DNA of 64,000 nt from Chlorokybus atmophyticus (Eukaryota; Streptophyta; Chlorokybophyceae; Chlorokybales; Chlorokybaceae). The notes beneath the pieces were generated by a model. It did no database searches and was not told where the DNA came from. It saw nothing but the letters and a program-made list of their open reading frames with translations. Shown piece after piece: positions 50,701 to 61,117 of this stretch. The translations under genes and the position numbers were made by a program. Position 1 is the first letter of the stretch. The number at the start of each line of letters is the position of its first letter. The stretch lies in contig RHPI01000140.1 in NCBI GenBank assembly GCA_009103225.1, forward strand, positions 102,501-166,500. Direction: 5' to 3'.

Positions 50701-52204
50701 CAAATCGGGAGCATGGAGCCAAACACGATAGCCACGCACGATGTGACAAGCGTGAGTAAGTGCAAACAGTGCGAACCTTTGCGGATGGAACGTCATCATC
50801 ACCCTCAAAGTCTGGGTTGGTTTGGGGTATGTGAAAGCTAAGTTCCACTAGAGAGTCTTTCTGCAAGGAAACATTGTTTGTTCACACGCAATACCACAAC
50901 CAGAGCACACTAGTAAACACATGGCAAATGCTGCGCTGATTGACAAAGGGAAACAGTACCTCAGAAGCACCGGTTGTGTCGTCTATGTGAAATTGTATTA
51001 CAACTTCGTTTTTGCCTTGAAGCATTGCTTGCGATACATCTGCCAGTGGCAGGTCGAAAGCCTGCTTGCCCCCAACTTTGAAGTTGAGCATTGAACCTGC
51101 AGCATAACAATGCATCAAGGTAGCGCCTCTCATGCAACACCCTAAAGAAGTACTGTTGCATGCAAATCAGTGCCATACCCCTTATGTCACAATCACCCCA
51201 ATTTCGACCAGTCAGAGCCAGCTGCTGCTCCTCAAGCTCCATCCCAAAGTGCTCCTTGGCGTGCTCAGTCAGGGTCGTCAAATCCTGTGCATACGCGCAA
51301 AGAAACGTTAAGATCACCCAGTTAACATAACCTTCAGGCATGCATAAGAGTTGCTGTTGATCCTTCATGCAGGCTGCACGACAAACAACGTTGAGAAAGC
51401 AGAAATGTGCACTTCATTTGCACATATGCAGCCTCACCGCTTCGCGGAAGCCGTCGAACTTCACGTTCTGCCCCGCTTTTTGGCATACAACCAACTGAAA
51501 GGCTTTGGGCATGCGCATCCATTGCAGGCGGCTGATGTCGCTTTTGGACACTTCCACCAGTTTGCCTCCACCAGCTCTTCGCCACAGAAAGCCATTCTGA
51601 TGTACCCGTAACTGCCCTTGATTCTGCAATCGGCAGGACTGTCACCACAGTAGCTCAATGTTGAAGCGATGCGACAATACGCTGTCATCAAGTTCCATTC
51701 TGCATGCAATGGGCTACATTCACCGCACCACTTGGGTACGCTCTACGCTGACGGGACACATGCAATAAGCAAAGAATTCCTGACCCCAGATAGCGCTGTA
51801 TATACGCGTGAAGCTGTGCCATGCAGGACGTTGCACAATGCGTTTCGAGAGTTCTGTGGATGGTGCGGAAGAACAAGGCTTCTTGCGATGCAACGTGCTA
51901 GCATGCAGGTGCGTTGGCAAGCCCTCGACAACCACAGCAAAGTTAGTGCAATTGATCAGTTGCACAGAAGGCATAGCAGTTGGTTGCTGCAAAGCTACCC
52001 TGCCCTGCGTGTACTGAATTTACTGAGAAACAATAGCTAAGATGGAGTAAGCCCGTAATCACCGACGGGACAAACGAGGCAGTGCCTAACAACAAACAAA
52101 CTGCTTGCATGCAGACAATCCTGAGCTCCAAAACTTACAGCGTTCATAGCCCGGCCCCCGAGGTATATGGAGCCGAAGCTGTGCACGCCAGCAGCATCGC
52201 CCAT
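47770..52204 (-). CDS. SSRP1: FACT complex subunit SSRP1
   Basis: Seventeen exons: 52204-52139, 51623-51438, 51284-51179, 51096-50960, 50860-50777, 50621-50530, 50453-50345, 50188-50102, 49936-49745, 49615-49517, 49401-49312, 49219-49158, 49016-48881, 48758-48515, 48333-48236, 48112-48034 and 47954-47770. They give 683 residues with every phase closed. Domains in order: N-terminal PH-like domain ([19 protein letters not shown]), SSRP1 core ([40 protein letters not shown]), middle PH pair ([33 protein letters not shown]), acidic region ([19 protein letters not shown]), basic linker, and a single HMG box ([32 protein letters not shown]). Plants and animals keep the HMG box that yeast Pob3 lacks. 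Together with SPT16 it remodels H2A-H2B during transcription and replication. The ATG at 52204 matches the short family N-terminus. Confidence 0.97.
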
Positions 52205-52634
52205 CTTGTGCAGCAGATCCAAACTAGGGCAACTTCCCCTCGGATGTCACCACGACGCTCTCCCCAACGCCGCCACCTTCACCGCCGCCGCCGTCGCTGG
52301 CGGGAGAAACCCTAAATGGGGTTTGAATGCGTTTTGCGCGGGAAATGACAGCAAACAAGTGCAGCTCAAATATAAATAATGATGAACCTACTAAATTCAA
52401 CACTGATAATAGCCGTAGTCAGCTTATTTGAAAAAATGGCGGGCGGCGCAGTGGCGGCGGCGGCGTCCGCGGCGTCCGTGGCGACGATGTTCTGGGAGTT
52501 GTCCAGCTTCTTCGCCAAGACGCAGACGTTGTCGGTGTTGTGCGTGCTGATGCTGCGGGGAGAGCGGTTGCTGCTGTGGGGCGACGGGACAGCTGGCCGC
52601 TGCGTCATCACCAGCAACGTCGTCAAGCCCCCCN
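52205..52634. promoter_or_regulatory. region upstream of SSRP1, with open reading on both strands next to an assembly N
   Basis: 52205-52380 is the SSRP1 upstream region (CTAAATGGGG, then AT-rich CAAATATAAATAATGATG at about 52365). From 52437 a plus-strand ORF (MAGGAVAAAASAASVATMFW) and a minus-strand ORF (MTQRPAVPSPHSSNRSPRSI) are both open up to the N at 52634. I cannot decide which, if either, is real; the reading is cut by the assembly junction. Confidence 0.35.
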
Positions 52635-52857
52635 CTCGTGCACGGGGAGTCCGACCCGAATGTTGGGTTGTGTAGTCTGCAAGTATGTGGTTGTGGTTTG
52701 TTGGTCATAACAGAGAAAACAAACACGAAGATATAAGACAATTGATTGTGTGAACACATGGGTGCATCACTGAATGGATAATGCATGGTGCACTGAATGC
52801 ACAAATGAGAACCTTGAAACAGCGGTTGAAACCATGATACAACGAATGGAGTGATTT
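52635..52857. repeat. 223-bp exact copy of 63611-63833
   Basis: By eye all 223 bases are identical to 63611-63833. In its other location the segment carries the 5' coding end of the CBM-module gene. The copy begins immediately after the single N at 52634 and ends in a C run. Perfect identity abutting an N suggests erroneous gap filling rather than a genuine duplication. Confidence 0.9.
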
Positions 52858-52968
52858 CCCCCTCTCGACGCCGCCATCGCCGATTTCGCCCGGCGGTGCC
52901 CCCAGACTGCATAAGGCGTCCTGCTTTGGCTTGTCCCTGCGGATGGCTGCAGCCCTGTGCATGCTGAC

Positions 52969-53816
52969 ATGGACGCCGACAAGGAGGTCCCCGCCTGGAT
53001 TGCCCTCATTGAGCCGGGCAGCTGCCTCGTCTACAGCAAAGACCTCCACGCCCAGCTTGCCGGCGCCGCGGCCGACATTGTCTACGACCATGTTGACCCC
53101 CCCGCCAACATGACCAGTAAGGTTTTTGCTAGCATTCTGCTAGCATGAACTGCTCAATGTGTTTGTTGCCATTATTGTTGTTGTTTGCATGGTTGTGTCC
53201 TTGGCTTTTGTACTCTTGCTTGGCTGTGATCGTGTAATAGCACACAGTGTATGTGCCTATGCTGTGAATTTGTTTTTTGACGTGCCAACTTTCAACAACA
53301 CATGTACATACATGCAAAACCACATGCAGTTTGTGTGTGATCCAAGGTCAAGCATGTTTAGTTGTACCATGCATACGTTCTAAAAACATGCATGTTGTTG
53401 TTGAAGATAACTACATGACTGCTTGACATGCTCTGCATGTCGTAACATGCGTGCAACACTGCATAGCTGTGCACACACGTCTTGACCAACTTAGCATATA
53501 TACAAGCAGGCTGCTTAAGCATTGGACCAATGTGCCTTTCCTTGTTGCAGTCGCACAAAATGCCAGCGACATCCACATCCTTTGCGTGTCCATTAACCAA
53601 AAGGACGGGCAGCTGTTGCGTGTACTCCTCACAGCGCGAGCGCGCAAGGATCAAGCGATGGCGCTGCTCGAGCCCGCACGCAGAGACTACAGCGACATCT
53701 GACACGACCTCGCAGGAGCTTCTGTCTCGCTTCTGATTACCGTGGCCTATATTGTTATCTGCGTCCTGGGGATGTTCGTTACTTTTTTGCTTTTCGGCTT
53801 TGCCCGTCGCGATTGA
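52969..53816 (+). CDS. PA-domain (protease-associated) membrane protein, incomplete and possibly disrupted
   Basis: Exons 52969-53116 and 53551 onward. The translated part matches a protease-associated domain: VPAWIALIEPGSCLVYSKDL, HAQLAGAAADIVYDHVD and IHILCVSINQKDGQLLRVLL. The frame then reaches TGA at 53700-53702. In the same frame beyond it, ASVSLLITVAYIVICVLGMF and TFLLFGFARR form a membrane segment ending at 53816. A 96-nt intron (53620-53715; donor GTGTAC, acceptor CTCGCAG) would remove the stop and keep phase. Upstream, LDAAIADFARRCPQTA, a TAA, then a signal-like LLWLVPADGC lie in the same frame, so the 5' end may be misassembled. PA-TM-RING receptors and ubiquitin ligases have this topology; any RING would lie in or beyond the gap. 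Confidence 0.6.
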
Positions 53817-53860
53817 ACACGCCATTAGGTGATGAAGATGTGGGTGTCAAGTGCAAAGCT

Positions 53861-54145
53861 CCCCCCCCCCNNNNNNNNNNNNNNNNNNNNNNNNNNNNNN
53901 NNNNNNNNNNNNNNNNNNNNNNNNNNNNNNNNNNNNNNNNNNNNNNNNNNNNNNNNNNNNNNNNNNNNNNNNNNNNNNNNNNNNNNNNNNNNNNNNNNNN
54001 NNNNNNNNNNNNNNNNNNNNNNNNNNNNNNNNNNNNNNNNNNNNNNNNNNNNNNNNNNNNNNNNNNNNNNNNNNNNNNNNNNNNNNNNNNNNNNNNNNNN
54101 NNNNNNNNNNNNNNNNNNNNNNNNNNNNNNCCCCCCTCCGCGTGT
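53861..54145. other. assembly gap flanked by C runs
   Basis: 260 Ns (53871-54130) with ten Cs on the left and six on the right. After the gap a plus-strand open stretch (RVFIAETDSVQVEERERNMA) ends at TGA near 54222; it may belong to the interrupted PA-domain gene or to another one. 54223-54487 has no supported gene. Confidence 0.95.
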
Positions 54146-54487
54146 TCATTGCTGAGACTGATAGCGTGCAGGTTGAAGAACGAGAGAGGAACATGGCGTT
54201 AGAACTCTACATGCGCGTTTGAAAACGGCAGTTGAAGAGACCATGCCGCCGCTGTGCTGTCTTTGGCATGCGAGCGGTGCTTGCTGATGTACACATCTTG
54301 TGTGCATGTACATGTGTAGATTTGTTTTATGGATGGTGTGTGTGTGGCTTCGGGTTGATGCCAAAAAGCCCCACGCCATGATATTCAAATGTACACGCGT
54401 CCAGTAACTTCAGCTTGTAGTCCAACAAGCCATATGTACAGTCACTACATGGTAGGTAGCATAGCGCTGCTGATTAACTGTGTGCGC

Positions 54488-55932
54488 TCATGCCTTCTGC
54501 AGCCTTCCCTCATCCAACATTGCTGCAATAAGAGCGTCAACCTCAGACTCCGAAACTGGCTTCACATCTTCTGTGTTGAGCTGAAACTTGCGTAAAGACT
54601 TGTCGACACGAGCAGCAAGGCGTTCAACCTGGACGTCTGTAAGGTTGTGTGGAGTCTGCCTTGCTCGCTCCAGATTGCTGACAGGCTGCGAGCGTATATA
54701 GAACATGTTATCCTCGTCGCTATCACTAGAATGAATGCTGCCACCATCACTTTCAAGTGCACTCTCATCGTCGCTCTCCAAGTCAGTAAACCTGGAAACA
54801 TCTCACGTCAGACAACACAACCGTATCTGCCAACAACTTACAACAGGGGGAACTGTCGAGAGACAATGTTTTGCTTCAGTACGCGTTGTTGGTGTCAGTT
54901 GTAGACAGTGTCCCAAATATGCTGTTGCCGGATGCTTGGCTGGTGGACACTTCACTATCATTGGCAGGATCCTTCAAGCGCTGCAGCCTCGCCTTCAGCA
55001 TTGCATCAAAGTCATCGCCATCTTCAACAGCAGTCTGCCCATTTCCGCTTGCTGGAACACATTCCACAAGTGGTATGGCACCGTCAGTAAATCCACAACC
55101 GACAAAGACATGGACACACACACACACACAACCAACTCACCAGCGCAAATCAAAGCACGACGACACCAACATGGGATTGGATACGCACATGCATGCGTGT
55201 GCGCGCACACGCACGGGAACGTCTGTGAGAACCAGCACACATACACACATACACACATGGGCGTGTGCGTGCATGCAGGCATGCAGGCAGGCAAGCAGGC
55301 ATGTAAGGCATGGAGAAGCAGCAGCCCTTGGCAGCACACAGTCTTGTCTGCCCTTAGCTGCAGGAGGCTTACCAGTTGCTGACATTGCGCGTGCTGTGGC
55401 AGCCTGCAGCTGGCGATAGCGCTCCTCAAGAGATGGCGCCAAGCCGGTTGTGTAATGGTGGGCGCCTGTGTTCACATGAAGAACCTGCAAACCCAGACAT
55501 CCAATGAACCTGGCACAGTGTTAGCCTCCACAGTTGACGTACAGACTATGTACCACGACCAGAAACATTACCCAACGACACTATTCAACACCTTACATGC
55601 ACGGGCACAATGTGACCCTGAGGTGAAGCACTTCTTGCTGTCATTCTGTTGTCCAAAAGCGTGTTAAGAAATGCATGGTTCTCTATTATCTCAGGCGCTG
55701 GAATGCTCAACATCAACTAATGCATGTTCTTGGTGTTAGGACGTTGTCGAGAGCTATACATATATACAGACCACTTGATGGCAATTACACGAGTTGAACG
55801 GGTTGTGTTATATGTGTAGCTCACTGCTAGCTGGAGTATGAGTCGCAATTCAAAAGCCCAGCCTACCTGCTCATCCTCCGCCTGCGCAAGCAGCTCATCC
55901 ACAGCATCCGGATCAACAGGTACACGCGCCAT
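54488..55932 (-). CDS. acidic, coiled-coil-rich protein of unknown function
   Basis: Four exons, 55932-55867, 55484-55373, 55051-54883 and 54791-54488, give 216 residues with phases closed. Visible features: DPDAVDELLAQAEDEQ at the N-terminus; a helix LAPSLEERYRQLQAATARAM; a second helix DDFDAMLKARLQRLKDP; an acidic Ser/Asp stretch LESDDESALESDGGS followed by SSDSDEDN; and a C-terminal helical segment VERLAARVDKSLRKF, EVDALIAAMLDEGRL. The paired LEERYRQLQ/LKARLQRLKD helices are reminiscent of MIT-interacting segments in abscission and ESCRT-linked proteins, but I do not assign a family. The third intron is short (91 nt), with donor GTACTG. Confidence 0.6.
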
Positions 55933-56598
55933 GCTGCTATGCTGTTCAATTCTTCACCTCCATCCACCTCCTCGCCCTCCTCCTTGTCGTTGCCGTCGCC
56001 GTCGCCGTCCTTCCGCCGCCTGTCTTCGCAGCAGCTCACCATGCACCGAAACTATCGGAAGTCGACTATCTTTCTTATACAATTATGGTGTACAAGTATA
56101 TTGATATCTAAGTCTTCGACAAACAAGTTAGTCTGGTTGGCTAACTGCGATCTAAGCTGCGTTATTCAGACGAGCAATTCTCACATGGCTGCCAGCTGGC
56201 AGTGCAAGAGTGGCAGCGCCAGCGTGGCGGCGGAGGAGCAGGAGGGCGAGGCGGAAGCAGCGTCGTGGGTGTGAGACATGATCGCACACTGTTGCTGCTT
56301 GCTGGAGAGCTGATTGAACATGATGTGCTGAGTCGCAAGCACACAAGCCAAGGCGCCGGAACTGCAGCTTGTCTACCAGGTAAGCTGCTCAATTGCAAGC
56401 ATCACTGTTACAATCAGTGCCAACAGCGCGTGTTGTGTATGTGAAGACAGAATTGTGTCACTGCCGCAGACAAGCAGCATGGCATGCTGCAGTCATGATT
56501 GCAACGTCTGCTTGCTTGAAGTGGTATGCTTGCGTCAGCTGCTGAGCAGCTGTCCTGTTGCATCCACAGCCAAGGTGCGAGCTTGACAGACAACCAAT
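55933..56598. promoter_or_regulatory. divergent intergenic region, possible 5' untranslated exon of the dynamin gene
   Basis: Separates two genes transcribed apart. A plus-strand stretch ending in CTACCAG|GTAAGC at about 56380 has a good donor and could be a 5' untranslated or N-terminal exon of the dynamin gene. Its GC-rich open reading (GGGGAGGRGGSSVVG) looks low-complexity. Confidence 0.35.
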
Positions 56599-59500
56599 AT
56601 GGCGCAAGACGATGTTGACGATCAGTTGAAAGGTATGCGGCAAGACATAGGCAATTGTCTGCAACACACTGTGAGCGTACTTTCTTACCTGTTCAGTGCT
56701 TGCAACTTTGTTCGGTTCTCTCTTGAGCGTCTGCTATCGCTTTCAGCTCACCGTTGTACTGCAATTCAGCATGCATGTAAGTCAGATTGCTATCTGTGCA
56801 GTGTGTAATGTGCATGCCAACTGTCAGAATCCTTGCAGAAGCCATCAATTGCAATGGCGACGTGCATGAAGTGAAGTCTGCAGCGGAAGCAGCGGCTGCT
56901 GAATGCGATGTTCAGCCCAGTTGGTCTGCGCTTGACAGCGCGATGGAGGCGAAAGTTCGACCCTTTTTAGATCTGATGGATCAGGTATGTGCACACAATG
57001 CATCCTATTGCTTTGCTTGTGTCAATATCTCATCATGTGGATGTTGCCAGTTGCGTCAAGAAGGCATTCAGCATGACTTGGCGATACCGCAAATTGCTGT
57101 GGTTGGCGACCAGTCCAGCGGCAAGTCCAGCGTGCTGGAAAGCCTTTCTGGCATACCTTTTCCTCGTGGCCGTGGAGCAGTCACGAGGTGTCCTATCGAA
57201 ATACAGATGAAGCGTGGAGCAAACTGGGAGGTATGTGCATAACCGTTGATCTTGTGGGTGCCTCATTGACACCGTTGCGGCGCGAACTGGGTTACCAAAG
57301 CAGATAGTTTCATAACCACCATTGCTATCTTTCTTGCAACAGCAAGCAAGCTGAGTTCAAATGCCGTCGCAAGCTCACAAGTGTAGCTGTCAGTAACTTG
57401 CCTACAACAGCATGTGTGTCGCGTATGGCTATGTTGAACTGTAAACTGTGCAGCCATGGAGAGGGACTGCGAGGATAGGTAGTGAAGAGCCTTGCATGCA
57501 TTTGGAATCTCCTGAGAAGATGGAAGGGGCGATCAGGAAGTTGTCCGAGCAGCTTCTGAAGAGTCCAGGAGGGTGTGTGCAGTGTGCTGTTGTTCAACGA
57601 CCTGTACTGCACTGAAAGACTAAGTCCATACATACTGCAGATACTCAGAGACAAGCATTGTGGTTGAGGTGATCTCACCAGATGTGCCCGACCTCACGGT
57701 CATCGACCTCCCTGGCATAGTCCGAACAACGACTGCGGGACAGTCTGATCAAGTCATGACACAGATTGACAACATGTACAAGCGCTACTTGCAGCAAGTG
57801 AGTGTTTGTCTCTTTTGTGAGTTGTCGACCAGACGCTCGCAGAAGCCTTGCTGATAATCACTTGGCGTCACAGGAGCGCACGATTATTTTAGCTGTAGTT
57901 CCAGCCGACCAGGATATTGCCACAATTGAAATTCTAGAGCGAGCCAAGCAAGTTGACCCGGTGGTGAGCACATGTTGCATTTTCTAAAATCGGGCTCAGC
58001 TTTTGAACCCAAGCTGTACCAACATGGCAATTGCTTGCAGGGCGACCGCACAATACCAGTGTTGACAAAGCCTGATAAGGTGTTTCGATCTGAAGAAGAT
58101 AGTGTGATATCTGTCATGAACAACATCACCAAACCGCAGAAGCTAGGGTATGCAAGCTGTTAACTATGTGACATTGTGGTGACAGCGTCCTGCTGACCAT
58201 GGCTTGTGCTAGTTGCTGATATCTGTAAAAGCGATCATCTTGCTGTCATGTGCAACCCAGTCATGGCCAATGCTTTGGCAGGTATGCAATGGTGAAGAAC
58301 CGTTCCGCTCAGCAAATGAAGGACAACCTGAGCATACATGCTGCGCGCAAAGACGAGGAGCTGTTCTTCAAGACCCATCCCAAGTTTCGACAGCTGGACC
58401 CCACACAGCTGGGCATCCAGAATTTGGCAACACGACTGACAACGTAAGCATGATGTTGCTATTCAGTGTTGCTGGTATGGGGTTTAAGCACCATATGCTG
58501 CGCTTTACACATGCTTGTTGGCTAGTATTTCCCTGGTCACTGCTCGGATGCAACCGGTCTCCACACAGTGCATGGGTGACTGCGTATGTGTTAAGTTGCT
58601 TTGCAAGTACCGTCAATGTTGATGTTGTCAGACATACGACAACAGGTCATATGCTTCTACGGTCAACAGCGCTCAATGTGACTAGATGTGGCACTGTAGG
58701 TTGCTTGTGAGCCGCATTGAAGCTGCGCTTCCTTCAATGCACGAGGAGATTCTGGCTCAGTTGACAGAGACCGAAGCGCAGTTGAGAGATATGGGCGTCT
58801 CACCTCCTGATTCGCATGAGGAGCGTCAAAAGGCGCTGATACGTGTTGTGCAGGTAAGTGTTGTTGTTGTAAGCTTGGTTTGCATGTGCAATGCTCGTAG
58901 ATCAAGTACAACCGACGCTGACCAGTGCTCATGACAGGGGTATTATGCAGAGTTAGACGCGGAGGTGGAAGGCCGTGACGGCCGGCCGTCAGAAGCGACG
59001 TTGTCTCTTTACACAAAAGCTATGACATCTTGGCGGCACTTACAGCAGCGAGTTGCGGTGGACTTGAAGCCCAAGTTTGATGATCAGAAGATGAACGATG
59101 ACATTGTCGCGAAGATTGAGGCTCAGCACAGTCGAGAGATACCCGGCTTCTTCAAGTACAAGGTACGTGCATCCAAGTGTTGACTATAGCTAGGGTTTGC
59201 AGCCGTATTGACCAGCAAGTTCGCTTTTGTATCATCAAGTGTTCTGGCAGTTGTTCAAGGAAGAAGTTGCGAGGATTGTAAAGAGTTGGCGATTTGATAC
59301 AGACCTCTCAAGCAAGCAGGTTCTCGCAGCCATCAATCAGACTGTAAATCAGGTACAGAGATTGCATTAAACAGTTGGTAAGCCTTACACGTTCATCTTG
59401 TTATGTTCATTGACACGGTTGTTCTGTAGCTTGCAGTTCAGATCGTGCATCAGTTCCCGCAGCTAAGAGCGACAGTGAAGTCGATTGCGGAGGAGGTTGC

Positions 59501-60258
59501 GGCGAAGCGCATGGTGGCCACGCGAGAAAGGTTGGAGGAGCTCTTCGACCAGGAGATGCAAGCCTTCACCATGAGCCACAAGTACCAAACGTACCTGGAA
59601 GAGCTGGATCGCATGAGGGTGGCGTCAAATAAAAACCCGAGCGCCAGTCCCAACAGCACAGCAGACATGTTGATCGTGAGGTAACAGCACCTTCTGCTGT
59701 TGCACACATACGTGCTGATGCGTGTGTGGAGACGTGTATCTGGGCAAATGCGTACGCACACGCATATATCTACGCACGCACGCGCGCAAGCACAAGGGCA
59801 TGCACAAGCATGCGCGCGCTTGTGCGTGCGTGCGTTGGTTTATGTGTTTGTTTTTGCATGTGTGCGTGTGCGCGCCGCGCATGTGTGTTCATTCGTGCGC
59901 ATGCATGAATGGACGCTTGTAATTGTGTGTGCACAGACACGCGTGCAAGCGTGCAGGCGTGTCTTTGTCTCACTTGGTCTTGTATATCAGGTTGAAAGCG
60001 TACTGGCAGACGGCGCATGACAGGTTCATCGACCAGGCGGTGGGCGTGATGGACCAGAAGCTCATGCGCAAGCTGGCATCGGAGGTGCAGGCGGAGATAC
60101 TTCTGCGGTGTCAGGACCCTGAGCTCCTGCGCGGCCTCTTCACGGAAGACCGCAGCATCCAGACCAACCGCAACAAGCTCATCGCCAAGCGAGACCGCTT
60201 GGTACGCGCAGAGCAGGCGATGGATCACTTGCAGGCTGTGGCGGCAACCAAAGCATGA
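56599..60258 (+). CDS. dynamin-related GTPase, DRP4/Mx-like
   Basis: Thirteen exons: 56599-56632, 56839-56984, 57051-57230, 57454-57572, 57641-57797, 57874-57963, 58041-58147, 58282-58443, 58700-58853, 58938-59162, 59251-59352, 59430-59680 and 59991-60258. They give 664 residues. G1 is [16 protein letters not shown], the switch region [10 protein letters not shown]3 DLPG ([12 protein letters not shown]) and G4 TKPD ([10 protein letters not shown]). The middle/stalk region follows ([27 protein letters not shown]). A C-terminal GTPase effector domain ends the protein ([39 protein letters not shown]). There is no PH domain and no Pro-rich tail, as in Mx-type and plant DRP4 proteins. It probably self-assembles on membranes; the cellular site is not readable. 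Intron 12 carries a long alternating purine-pyrimidine tract (about 59750-59890). Confidence 0.94.
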
Positions 60259-61117
60259 GAGTGAGCGAGAGTGAACCCCACGCGCGCGTGCAAGGTATTG
60301 CGTATTCTTTGGTCTCTAAATTAGTTTTCTTTAAGGCCTCTGTCTGGTGCCGGTTCTAGTCCATGTGTTTGTGTATAGTGTTTGCAGTCCGTCCATTTTT
60401 ACCAAAGGATGCGGACTGCTAGAGAAACACCAGTGCCATTAGGTTGGACATCAGCGCTGTTGATTAGTACAGCAAATCCTATCCCACACAGTGTCTCCAC
60501 TGCATGCCCATACCTGTGGCTGATTGCATGGGTTTTGTTTGGGTAGTCTGTTGCAGATCCTGCTTGCTGCTTCAGCTGTGGTGTCTTGTGGTAGCCATGC
60601 TGTGCCCAAACTATCTCCTACATGGGCACGCATGACGCCATCATTGTCTGCGCGCATTGCTGCCTACACACATTACCCTTCTCATTTTGGTACACCACCC
60701 AATCCCATACACATACCCAAAGAACACTACATGACGTTGCATAATGTCACTAGCCGCATGCCCAGATAATGAACATGGCTGCTGATATGATCTCAGAGCT
60801 TGGGCCCCCTTGACCAGGTGGTGTTGGTGAGAGGAGTGAAAGACGGGTTAGCCTCATGAAGTTTGTGATGCATTTGACTGTTTGCTGACCTTGCTTACCA
60901 TGCCCACTTATGACCAACACAGTACACCTTTCAAAACTGGCACTGTTTGTGATGATACACTGCGCTTGGCTTCCTGTCACATAGAATATTCAATCTGAGA
61001 CATCGCCTGCATGCAATATGCACGCAAACAAGCAGTTGGCATGTTGCCGCTGCAATGTCCTATGGTTGTCTGCTCTACTATACAAGAAATTTCACTGCAA
61101 CTGCCTCTACTCTACAA
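60259..61117. other. convergent intergenic region, no gene seen
   Basis: Between the dynamin 3' end (+) and the CBM-module gene 3' end (-). No exon, RNA gene or repeat could be supported. Confidence 0.5.

Noticed and set aside
53700-53702. TGA as selenocysteine codon in the PA-domain protein
   Set aside because: No adjacent redox motif (such as CxxU) and a simpler 96-nt intron or sequencing error explains it; kept only as an alternative in the finding.
54876-54883. Stop of the acidic protein at TACTGA (54876)
   Set aside because: A GC|GTACTG donor just before it joins in phase to the acidic exon at 54791, giving a longer, continuous protein; the short form remains possible.
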